From assembly GCA_012729835.1 (NCBI GenBank), contig JAAYCK010000098.1:1-64000 (forward strand): 64,000 nucleotides of DNA, written 5' to 3'. The notes beneath the pieces were generated by a model that had not been told where the DNA came from, searched no databases, and saw only the letters and a list, made by a program, of their open reading frames with translations. Shown in pieces: positions 8,621-15,825 of the stretch. This DNA comes from Syntrophomonadaceae bacterium (GTDB lineage: Bacteria > Bacillota > Syntrophomonadia > Syntrophomonadales > Syntrophomonadaceae). How positions within the stretch are numbered: the first letter of the stretch is position 1; each line of letters starts with the position of its first letter. The translations under genes and the position numbers were made by a program.

Positions 8621-8817
8621 TAGTGCTTCCTCCCCAATCTGGTACAAACCATATCCTGCTCATTTTACCACTCCAGCTGATTTCTTGTATAGAGATACAT
8701 GATGAGAGGCGCCGCTTTGGTTTATTTTCGATAATTCTTGACTAAAGCAGGAGAAACTATGACACTAGACGTATTACTATAGCAAAACATACAGTTTTCA
8801 ACGATATGGAGGAGAAT

Positions 8818-9714
8818 ATGGAAAAGCCGAAGCGATGGACAGATTATTCGGAGGATGAGATCCTGCAGGCCAATATCGAAAAATATGATCAGGAGCATAT
8901 CATCAGCTTCTATCAAGATTTTGAGGAGCCCCGCTATTCATACATAGAATACGAAATCATTTTCAAGGCAGTGCTCGACCATCTAGCCGCCAAACTCGAC
9001 CGGCCGGTAAGCGCAGTAGATATGTGCGGCGGTGCAGGCAAGGCAGCCTTTGTCCTAAAGGGTTGTGACCCGGCTTGTCAAGCCACCCTGGTCGACTGTT
9101 CGGACAAGATGCTGGATATAGCACGCGACCGCATCCAGAGACAGAAGATTGAGGGTATCGACGTGGTCCTGGGAGATGCCTTCTCCTTTCTAAATCAGGA
9201 AAAGAAATATGATCTTATTGTTTTCTCATCGGCAGTCCATCATTTTAAAGAACCGGTAAAACTTCTCCAGACCGCGGCGGGATGCCTGACCGAACAGGGG
9301 TTGATCGTAACTATTGCTGATCCTACCACCCTTACCAAGTCCAGACGCTATAAGTTTTTCGAATTTATGCTCAGCAATTCCGATATAAAAAAGATGAAGC
9401 TGAAGCGCATGTTTAAACCGAAGACCGATGAGATAGAAGACGAGGACTTTGATCTGGCAGAGTACCAGACCTTCACCGGGATAAACGATGTCAAGCTGGC
9501 CGGGGAGTTGAAGGAGGTCGGTCTGCACCCTGTGGTGCACCTGCGCTATCCTGCCGGTGAACCCTATATGACCAAGATCATGCCATGGATCGGCCTGTGC
9601 TGGGCTTTCAGCATGATCATCAGTCCTCAGGCCCCGCAGGACAACCAGCTGGAGATCCAGCGCCTGAAGCAGACTATCAAACAGGAGATGCCCTTCCGGT
9701 TTAAGTATTTGTAG
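8818..9714 (+). CDS. SAM-dependent class I methyltransferase
   Basis: Protein of 298 residues. VDMCGGAGKAAFVLKG is motif I for SAM binding, TLVDCSDKMLDIA is the acidic loop that holds the ribose, and YDLIVFSSAVHHF is motif IV of the Methyltransf_11/25 type. The C-terminal 100 residues are less conserved and include a hydrophobic WIGLCWAFSMII stretch that could touch a membrane or a lipophilic substrate. The substrate is unknown. GGAGGAG precedes the chosen ATG by only three to five bases; the ATG four codons upstream has no ribosome binding site. It stands alone, between the divergent carboxypeptidase gene and the trp promoter. Confidence 0.83.
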   Translation: MEKPKRWTDYSEDEILQANIEKYDQEHIISFYQDFEEPRYSYIEYEIIFKAVLDHLAAKLDRPVSAVDMCGGAGKAAFVLKGCDPACQATLVDCSDKMLDIARDRIQRQKIEGIDVVLGDAFSFLNQEKKYDLIVFSSAVHHFKEPVKLLQTAAGCLTEQGLIVTIADPTTLTKSRRYKFFEFMLSNSDIKKMKLKRMFKPKTDEIEDEDFDLAEYQTFTGINDVKLAGELKEVGLHPVVHLRYPAGEPYMTKIMPWIGLCWAFSMIISPQAPQDNQLEIQRLKQTIKQEMPFRFKYL

Positions 9715-9749
9715 AAACAAGAGCTGCCCCATTCTTTGAAAGATCGCTA

Positions 9750-9778
9750 TTGACAAAAATTAGATGGCCGGTTAAATT
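9750..9778 (+). promoter_or_regulatory. Sigma-A type promoter of the trp operon
   Basis: TTGACA is followed after exactly 17 bp by TAAATT, a five-of-six match to the -10 consensus. Transcription would start near 9785, about 17 nt before the first GAG triplet of the leader. No operator palindrome overlaps it, which fits control by attenuation rather than by a repressor. Confidence 0.75.
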
Positions 9779-9801
9779 AATAATAGACAATTCTATATGA
9801 C

Positions 9802-9843
9802 GAGATGAGATTAGATGAGTAGAGGAGAACGAGACGAGATGAG
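9802..9843 (+). promoter_or_regulatory. GAG/UAG triplet array, probable TRAP-binding site of the trp leader
   Basis: Triplets GAG, GAG, TAG, GAG, GAG start at 9802, 9807, 9812, 9817 and 9822, exactly five bases apart. GAG triplets then start at 9831, 9836 and 9841, again five apart, with one more GAG at 9825 between the two blocks. The trp RNA-binding attenuation protein (MtrB/TRAP) of Bacillus binds about 11 (G/U)AG triplets separated by two or three bases, in the leader of the trp operon. Here there are eight well-spaced triplets plus a ninth, in a trp leader, 20 nt before an intrinsic terminator. mtrB is not in the window. There is no run of Trp codons to suggest a leader peptide. Confidence 0.72.
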
Positions 9844-9862
9844 CAGGTTGAAGTCATTTCTG

Positions 9863-9896
9863 ACCAGCACATTATCGTGTGCTGGTTTTTCAATTT
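9863..9896 (+). terminator. Attenuator terminator of the trp leader
   Basis: CCAGCACA / TGTGCTGG form an 8-bp stem with a 6-nt loop, extended by an A-T pair and followed by TTTTTCAATTTT. It lies between the triplet array and trpD, so it would stop transcription when tryptophan-loaded TRAP covers the triplets. A competing antiterminator is not obvious by eye; only a weak GGUU/GACC pairing just upstream overlaps the stem. Confidence 0.8.
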
Positions 9897-10165
9897 TCAC
9901 AAGGCAAAATTATCAGCGAGGAGAGGGAAGCCTATCTTCCTTCAGGACCGGATATGCTTCCGGCTGCTTTTCCATGCCGGTAAATACTCAATCATTCTGC
10001 AATAGCACCACTGCCAGCCAGGGACTGCGCCGATGGCGTAGTTTATCTTCTATCTAACGCTTCTTTTTATTTTTTCACACGAACAATTTTATGAGTCATC
10101 CTGGTCGTTTCTGTGCTGATGCGGCCATTGATCACTTTATTTTTCATGAGAAAGGACTATTTATC
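9897..10165 (+). other. Distal trp leader, about 270 nt without a gene
   Basis: The stretch between the attenuator and trpD has no convincing gene. It contains two small hairpins (GGAAG/CTTCC and CCGG/CCGG) and ends with AAAGGA nine bases before the trpD ATG. The 80-codon frame in the track begins inside the triplet array, lacks a ribosome binding site and runs through the terminator, so I treat it as chance. Confidence 0.5.
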
Positions 10166-11188
10166 ATGTTCGATTATTATCTTAAAACCGTGGTAGGGGG
10201 AGAATCCCTGAATCAGAATGAAGCCTACGAGACAGCCCGTATGCTGCTCCATGACAATATACCTGAAGTAAAGGCGGCGGCTTTCCTCACGGCCATGCGT
10301 ACCCGCAAGGAAAGGGCTTCTGAGCTTTCTGGGTTTGCGCAGGCTCTGTATGAAGAAGCCGTGACGGTAGAGAGTGATTCGGAATTATTGGATACCTGCG
10401 GTACCGGTGGTGATGGTCTGGGGACCTTCAACATATCCACTACCGCTGCCATTGTTGTGGCCAGTTGCGGGGTATCCGTCGCCAAACACGGCAACCGTGC
10501 GGTTACCGGCAGCGTGGGCAGTGCCGATGTATTAGAGACCCTGGGCGTCAATATCGAACTGAGTCCGGATGAGGCCTGCAGTATGCTGGATAAGGTGGGG
10601 ATTACTTTCCTGTTTGCTCCCCATTATCATCCTATTATGAAGGCAGTTGGCCCGCTGCGGCGTTCGTTGGGGGTAACCACTATCTTTAATTTCCTGGGCC
10701 CGTTAATCAACCCCTTTTCTTTGAGTTATCAGGTAATGGGGATATTCGATCCTGACCTGCAGGAGGCGATCGCTACTACCCTGACCTGTCTGGGGCGCAA
10801 GCGGGCTCTGGTGGTATACGGCGAAAACGGCATGGATGAAATAAACCCGGCTGGTATTACCGAGATCTATGACACTAGCCTCCTGGGGAAGCAGCAGTAT
10901 CGCCTGGACCCGCTTGAGCTGGGTTTGGAACTGTACCCGTTGGAGTCCATAAAAGGCGGAGACCGCGAGACCAATGCCCGCATCCTGCAAGGGGTTTTAT
11001 CCGGCGAATCCGGGCCTTACCGGCAAGCGGTGCTGCTGAATGCGGCCGCCGCACTGATGGCAGCCGGAAGAACTGCCGCCCTCGGGGAAGGAATGGTGGT
11101 GGCCGCCGAGGCCATCGATTCAGGCAAATCCATTCGGACCTTGCGCAACATGGTCAGCTACAGCCGGGATAGGGTTTTGGTGAATTAA
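10166..11188 (+). CDS. trpD: Anthranilate phosphoribosyltransferase
   Basis: Transfers phosphoribose from PRPP to anthranilate, the second committed step of tryptophan synthesis. The protein has 340 residues, normal for TrpD. LDTCGTGGDGLGTFNIST is the glycine-rich PRPP-binding loop and KHGNRAVTGSVGSADVLE is the second conserved block that binds anthranilate and magnesium. The track frame starts 25 codons earlier; I use the ATG preceded by AAAGGA because MFDYYLKTVVGGESL aligns with TrpD N termini. It is the first gene of the operon, whereas trpE usually takes that place in Bacillus. Confidence 0.96.
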   Translation: MFDYYLKTVVGGESLNQNEAYETARMLLHDNIPEVKAAAFLTAMRTRKERASELSGFAQALYEEAVTVESDSELLDTCGTGGDGLGTFNISTTAAIVVASCGVSVAKHGNRAVTGSVGSADVLETLGVNIELSPDEACSMLDKVGITFLFAPHYHPIMKAVGPLRRSLGVTTIFNFLGPLINPFSLSYQVMGIFDPDLQEAIATTLTCLGRKRALVVYGENGMDEINPAGITEIYDTSLLGKQQYRLDPLELGLELYPLESIKGGDRETNARILQGVLSGESGPYRQAVLLNAAAALMAAGRTAALGEGMVVAAEAIDSGKSIRTLRNMVSYSRDRVLVN

Positions 11189-11200
11189 AGCCCGAGAGAA

Positions 11201-11226
11201 TTTTACACAGATGGACACAGTTTTTT
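11201..11226. repeat. CACAGAT-word repeat in the trpD-trpC gap
   Basis: ACACAGATGGACACAG lies in the 166-bp gap between trpD and trpC. The same words recur near 24.6, 24.9, 45.0 and 54.3 kb in intergenic DNA. The rest of this gap holds nothing I recognise apart from the trpC ribosome binding site. Confidence 0.6.
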
Positions 11227-11354
11227 AATAATGCCAGGTCATAATAATACTTTTTGATTTCATAATTGCTTGTGCCTGGTCGATGGGTTGGTTTAAAGGG
11301 ATTTCCATAAAAGCGTTATTTATTAAAGGATAGGAAGAAGAATAGGGTGGTTTT

Positions 11355-12134
11355 GTGTTGGAGCGGATTGCGGCGGCTAAACGCGAGGAAATAAAAGAAC
11401 TAAAAGCCAAACTGGACATAACCGGGATAACTTCCCGGGTGGACGCTATCGACCCGCGCCCCTTTTTACAACGGGCAGACGGTCATATGGCGGTTATTGC
11501 CGAGGTAAAAAAGGCTTCGCCGATCAAGGGTTTGTTGTGTGCTGATTTCGATCCGATCAGCCTGGCCGGCTCCTATCAGAAAAACGGTGCCGGGGCGCTA
11601 TCGGTCATCACCGATAGCGGATTTTTTCAGGGCGATAAGGACTACCTGATTAGGGTTAAATCGATGATTGATCTGCCGGTCTTGCGAAAGGATTTTATCA
11701 TTGATGCCGTTCAATTATATGAATCAGTATTGCTTCGGGCAGACATCGTCCTGCTTATTGCGGCCATGCACGATTACGAAAGCCTGCTGAGTCTCAGTGA
11801 AAAGGCCCGCGAACTGGGACTATACACCCTGCTGGAGGTGCATGACCGGGACGAACAGCACCTAGCGCATGATCTTCCGGTGCAGATGGTGGGTATCAAT
11901 AACCGTGATCTCAAGGATTTTACGGTAAGCCTTAGTACCAGTTTACACTTGATCGATGGGATGCCGCCCGGGGTCATCCGGGTAAGTGAGAGCGGCATCA
12001 GCAGCCAGCATGATCTCAGTACTCTGCAAAGGGCAGGATTTCATGCCGCCCTGATCGGTGAAGCGCTGGTATCAGCTGCCGATCCCGGATTGCGGCTGCG
12101 GGAGATTCTGCAACAGCACAGGGAGGTGTCCTAA
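11355..12134 (+). CDS. trpC: Indole-3-glycerol phosphate synthase
   Basis: Closes the indole ring from CdRP, the fourth step of tryptophan synthesis. It is a TIM barrel of 259 residues. AVIAEVKKASPIKGLL holds the catalytic lysine and the conserved SPSKG-like motif (here ASPIKG). LRKDFIIDAVQLYES, GINNRDLKDF and SESGIS are the other conserved barrel motifs. Translation starts at GTG with GGGTGG before it. It is not fused to TrpF, in contrast to enteric bacteria. The trpF ATG follows the stop codon directly. Confidence 0.96.
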   Translation: MLERIAAAKREEIKELKAKLDITGITSRVDAIDPRPFLQRADGHMAVIAEVKKASPIKGLLCADFDPISLAGSYQKNGAGALSVITDSGFFQGDKDYLIRVKSMIDLPVLRKDFIIDAVQLYESVLLRADIVLLIAAMHDYESLLSLSEKARELGLYTLLEVHDRDEQHLAHDLPVQMVGINNRDLKDFTVSLSTSLHLIDGMPPGVIRVSESGISSQHDLSTLQRAGFHAALIGEALVSAADPGLRLREILQQHREVS

Positions 12135-12761
12135 ATGACTTTGGTCAAATTCTGCGGTATAACCCGCGTGGAAGAAGCCTTGATGGCTCAGCGCCTGGGG
12201 GCCTGGGCCATCGGAGAGGTCTTTGCCCCCTCCCGGCGCCAGATAGATGCGGAGCAGGCGGCGGCTATTAATTATTCCCTGGATGGAAGCATCGCTAAGA
12301 TCGGTGTATTTGTCGATGAGGATCTGGCGAAGGTTTTGGATATCGTACGCTACTGTGCCCTGGATATGGTGCAGCTGCATGGGGAGGAGCCGCCGGAGTA
12401 CCTTGATGAACTGCCAGTACCGGCTATCAAAGTATTCTGCCTTTCCGGAGCGGTAGACGAAAAAGAAATCAGACGATGGCGACCGTGGGCTTACGCTTTT
12501 GACACTTATAGCCGGGCGGAATACCGCGGAGGCAACGGGCACAGCTTTAACTGGGAGTGGCTGGAATCAATCCGGGGTCATGAAAGAATGATACTGGCAG
12601 GTGGATTGAATCCGCAAAATGTTGGCCCCGCCATCAGAAAAATAAAACCGCTGGCGGTAGACGTATCCAGCGGGGTAGAGTATGCGAGCGGGGGCAAGGA
12701 CCCCCAACAGATGGAGCAATTTTTCAAGCAAGTAAGGGAGGCTGACAGGTATGAATCCTGA
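12135..12761 (+). CDS. trpF: Phosphoribosylanthranilate isomerase
   Basis: Catalyses the Amadori rearrangement of PRA to CdRP. The protein has 208 residues. VKFCGITR near the start carries the catalytic cysteine, the AFDTYSR region carries the catalytic aspartate, and AGGLNPQNV and VDVSSGVE form the phosphate-binding loops of the TIM barrel. It starts immediately after the trpC stop codon and its last 11 bases overlap trpB, so it is translationally coupled on both sides. Confidence 0.96.
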   Translation: MTLVKFCGITRVEEALMAQRLGAWAIGEVFAPSRRQIDAEQAAAINYSLDGSIAKIGVFVDEDLAKVLDIVRYCALDMVQLHGEEPPEYLDELPVPAIKVFCLSGAVDEKEIRRWRPWAYAFDTYSRAEYRGGNGHSFNWEWLESIRGHERMILAGGLNPQNVGPAIRKIKPLAVDVSSGVEYASGGKDPQQMEQFFKQVREADRYES

Positions 12762-13935
12762 TAATAGAGGATACTATGGCAGATACGGCGGACGTTTCGT
12801 TCCCGAGACCCTGATCCCCGCTGTGGAAGGGATTGAGAAAGCCTATCGTGAACTGCAGGCCGATCCGGCATTTCACGAGGAGTTCAGCTATTATATGCAG
12901 AACTATGTAGGCCGTGAATCGCCCTTGTATTATGCCAGGCGTTTAAGTAACGAATTGGGAGGAGCCCGCATTTACCTGAAACGCGAAGACCTCAACCATA
13001 CCGGATCTCACAAGATCAACAACACCATCGGTCAGGCCCTGCTGGCCCGCCGGATGGGCAAGAAAAGGCTTATTGCCGAAACTGGAGCCGGCCAACATGG
13101 GGTGGCTACCGCAACGGCAGCAGCAGTACTGGGCATGGCATGTACTGTCTATATGGGTGCCAAGGATGTGGAGAGGCAGCGCCTCAATGTATTTCGCATG
13201 AAGATGCTGGGAGCCGAGGTCTGCGAGGTAAAAAAAGGCAGCGAGACTTTGAAGGATGCGACCAATGAGGCCTTCCGCGATTTTATCGCCAGCTTCGAAT
13301 ACTCACATATGTGTATCGGCTCGGTGGTGGGCCCGCATCCCTATCCCATGATAGTACGTGATTTTCAGTCAATAATCGGGAAGGAATTAAGGGAGCAATT
13401 TCAAGCCCTTGAGGGTCGTCTCCCCGATATCATCCTGGCCTGCGTCGGTGGCGGCAGCAATTCCATGGGCGTGTTCTATCCCTTTCTGGAGGATGAGGTA
13501 GACCTGATTGGCATTGAGGCGGGGGGCAAGAGTGACTTGCCTGGTGAGCACTGCATCACCCTCTCACAGGGTACCGATGGAGTGCTGCATGGAGCATTCA
13601 GCCGTTTGCTGCAGGACGAACATGGCCAGATCTTGGATACCCATTCGATTTCCGCCGGCCTGGACTACCCCGGAGTAGGTCCGGAACATGCCAGTCTGCG
13701 GGAGAGTAAGCGAGTTCGCTACGTCAGTGTCAATGATGAGGAAGCCCTGTCGGCCTTCCTGAGACTAAGCCAGATCGAGGGGATCATCCCGGCCCTGGAG
13801 AGTGCCCACGCCGTGGCGTACGCTATGAAAATCGCCCCCGGTCTGCACCCGGATACGGCTTTGGTAGTAAACCTGTCCGGCCGGGGCGACAAGGATGTAG
13901 AACAGGTGGCCCAGTTATTGGAGAGTGGGAGGTAA
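12751..13935 (+). CDS. trpB: Tryptophan synthase beta chain
   Basis: Condenses indole with serine to give tryptophan, using PLP. The protein has 394 residues, the normal length of the classic TrpB1 type. HTGSHKINN carries the PLP lysine (Lys88), [10 protein letters not shown] is the conserved catalytic loop, and [10 protein letters not shown] binds the PLP phosphate. It overlaps trpF by 11 bases and is followed by trpA after five bases, so equal synthesis of both subunits is likely. It forms the alpha2-beta2 complex with TrpA, channelling indole. Confidence 0.97.
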   Translation: MNPDNRGYYGRYGGRFVPETLIPAVEGIEKAYRELQADPAFHEEFSYYMQNYVGRESPLYYARRLSNELGGARIYLKREDLNHTGSHKINNTIGQALLARRMGKKRLIAETGAGQHGVATATAAAVLGMACTVYMGAKDVERQRLNVFRMKMLGAEVCEVKKGSETLKDATNEAFRDFIASFEYSHMCIGSVVGPHPYPMIVRDFQSIIGKELREQFQALEGRLPDIILACVGGGSNSMGVFYPFLEDEVDLIGIEAGGKSDLPGEHCITLSQGTDGVLHGAFSRLLQDEHGQILDTHSISAGLDYPGVGPEHASLRESKRVRYVSVNDEEALSAFLRLSQIEGIIPALESAHAVAYAMKIAPGLHPDTALVVNLSGRGDKDVEQVAQLLESGR

Positions 13936-13940
13936 TAACG

Positions 13941-14732
13941 ATGGGAAGTTTACGCGACAATCTAAAGTCACTGCAAGACAAAGGTGATACTGCGGTGATC
14001 TCATTTATAATGGCCGCTCTGCCCGATGAAAATCTTTGCCTGGATTGTATTCGGGCTCTGGAACAAGGCGGGTGCGATGTACTGGAATTAGGGGTTCCAT
14101 TTACCGATCCTCTGGCTGACGGTGAGGTGATCGAACGTTTTCATCACCGGGGGACGGAGCAAGGGCTCAATCTGAGCAAATGTCTCGATTTTGCAGGCAA
14201 GGTGGCGAAGGTAAGTACAATGCCGCTGGTACTTTTCTGTTATTATAACCCCATTTATAAAATGGGCTGGGATAAATTCGTAGCCGAGGCTTCCTCCCTC
14301 GGGATTCAGGGGCTTATCGTGCCGGATGTACCGCTGGATGAAATGGAACTGCTCCAGTGCGATGCCATCGAACCAATTCCCATGGTGGCTCCCAGCAGCA
14401 GCGATGAACGTATGCAAAAGGCGGCTGAGCAAGACCCGAGCTTCATCTACTGTGTTTCTGTCCGCGGCGTGACCGGCGTCAGAGGAGAACTACCTGAACA
14501 GGAGATTAGGGAATACCTGGGACGGGTGAGGAGTTTCAGTACTGCCCCACTGGCGCTGGGTTTCGGCATCTCGAGGCCGGAACAGGTGAAAATATTCCGG
14601 GGTTCAGCCAACGCGGTAGTTGTTGGCAGCCATCTGGCTCGGACCATTGAGGAATACTCGTCCCGGCCCCACCTGCTGCCAGGTGAATTGGAGAAGATCA
14701 TACGGGGTTTGAAACAAGCCGGTCTGTCCTGA
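13941..14732 (+). CDS. trpA: Tryptophan synthase alpha chain
   Basis: Cleaves indole-3-glycerol phosphate to indole, which passes to TrpB. The protein is a TIM barrel of 263 residues. LELGVPFTDPLADG carries the catalytic glutamate and aspartate region, QGLIVPDVPLDE is the second conserved loop, and GFGISRPEQV with VVGSHL forms the phosphate site. GGAGG-like sequence (GGGAGGTAATAACG) precedes the ATG. It lies directly after trpB. Confidence 0.96.
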   Translation: MGSLRDNLKSLQDKGDTAVISFIMAALPDENLCLDCIRALEQGGCDVLELGVPFTDPLADGEVIERFHHRGTEQGLNLSKCLDFAGKVAKVSTMPLVLFCYYNPIYKMGWDKFVAEASSLGIQGLIVPDVPLDEMELLQCDAIEPIPMVAPSSSDERMQKAAEQDPSFIYCVSVRGVTGVRGELPEQEIREYLGRVRSFSTAPLALGFGISRPEQVKIFRGSANAVVVGSHLARTIEEYSSRPHLLPGELEKIIRGLKQAGLS

Positions 14733-14755
14733 AAAAAACAAGGAGGATTCCAAAC

Positions 14756-15592
14756 ATGCCTTTTATCCTGGCAGCCAAACATGATGATATACAAGATTCT
14801 GTGATAAGAGTAAAGACCGGACAAGGTGAACTTGCGATAGGCGAAGGTAGCTGCACCATGATTGCCGGGCCTTGTGCCGTGGAGTCCCGCGAGGCTTATT
14901 TAGAGATAGCTCTATTGCTTATGGAAACCGGTGTGAATCTGCTGCGCGGGGGCGCTTTCAAACCCCGGACCTCTCCCTATTCTTTTTCCGGTCTCGGGTT
15001 AGAAGGCCTGAAGATCCTGGCTGAAGCACGCGAGATTACGGGCTTGCCGGTGGTGACCGAGGTACTGGATCCTCGTGACCTGGATAATGTAGCGTGTTAC
15101 AGCGATCTGGTGCAGGTGGGAAGTCGCAATATGCAGAATTTCACCCTGCTCAAGGAAGTCGGCCGCTGCAGCCGGCCGGTAATACTAAAACGTGGACTGG
15201 CCTCGACTATTGAGGAATGGCTGCTGGCTGCAGAGTATATACTTAATGCCGGCAATGATCAGGTTATCCTTTGCGAGCGGGGTATCCGGACCTTTGAACA
15301 GATGACTCGTAACACGATCGATATTGGAGCAGTAGCCCTGATCAAGGAATTGTCTCATTTACCGGTTCTAGTCGATCCCAGTCATGCTACCGGTCGTCGT
15401 TCCCTGGTGGCACCGGTAGCCCGGGCAGCTATAGCCGCCGGAGCCGATGGGTTAATGATAGAGGTACACCAGCGGCCGGATGAAGCCTTATCGGATGGGG
15501 CACAGTCACTCACGCCCCAGGGGTTTGCCGTCTTGGCCAGGGATATTGGCCGCCTGGCTTGCCTGAGCGGGAAGGAGTTTACGGCAAATTAA
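14756..15592 (+). CDS. aroF: 3-deoxy-7-phosphoheptulonate (DAHP) synthase, class I beta
   Basis: First enzyme of the shikimate pathway, joining PEP and erythrose 4-phosphate. The protein has 278 residues and belongs to the KDO8P-synthase-like I-beta group. IAGPCAVESRE, LRGGAFKPRTSPYSF, QVGSRNMQNF, LKRGLASTIEEW and VDPSHATGRR are the conserved substrate and metal motifs; Cys in AGPCAVES and His in DPSHATG are metal ligands. It has only a short N-terminal extension, so it lacks a fused chorismate mutase or a full ferredoxin-like regulatory domain. AAGGAGG precedes the ATG, 24 bases after trpA. Inside the trp operon it would raise chorismate supply when tryptophan is short. Confidence 0.93.
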   Translation: MPFILAAKHDDIQDSVIRVKTGQGELAIGEGSCTMIAGPCAVESREAYLEIALLLMETGVNLLRGGAFKPRTSPYSFSGLGLEGLKILAEAREITGLPVVTEVLDPRDLDNVACYSDLVQVGSRNMQNFTLLKEVGRCSRPVILKRGLASTIEEWLLAAEYILNAGNDQVILCERGIRTFEQMTRNTIDIGAVALIKELSHLPVLVDPSHATGRRSLVAPVARAAIAAGADGLMIEVHQRPDEALSDGAQSLTPQGFAVLARDIGRLACLSGKEFTAN

Positions 15593-15670
15593 TTACGGTG
15601 GTCTTAATGGCTCGCATGATCTAATTTGCTTTCGTAAGGGATCTTTTTTCCCGGGACCATAGGCGAATAC

Positions 15671-15796
15671 TGTAGGGGCGGATTCTATATCCGCCCGTGC
15701 CCATCCCGGATTGTAATAGGGTGGATATGGCCGCTCCTTGCCATCCGTGGCACCGCGGCACTAGTCCATCCCTGGACGTCGGAATCCGCCCCTACA
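15671..15796. mobile_element. MITE-like inverted-repeat element, 126 bp
   Basis: TGTAGGGGCGGATTCT on the left and GGAATCCGCCCCTACA on the right are inverted copies matching at 15 of 16 positions. The left end also folds on itself (GGGCGGAT/ATCCGCCC). No reading frame lies inside and no clear target duplication flanks it. Elements ending in TGTAGGGGCG are widespread non-autonomous repeats in bacteria, as I recall. It sits between aroF and trpE(G) and fills most of the 233-bp gap, the longest inside the operon. Confidence 0.75.
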
Positions 15797-15825
15797 TCTC
15801 AAAATATTAAGGAGCGTTAGCTATT

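Noticed and set aside
9815-10057. An 80-codon frame in the trp leader that could be a leader peptide
   Set aside because: It has no ribosome binding site, starts inside the triplet array, runs through the terminator and has no run of Trp codons near the stem.
9715-10165. Tryptophan T-box leader
   Set aside because: No AGGGTGGNACCGCG-type antiterminator motif is present, while the GAG/TAG array is.
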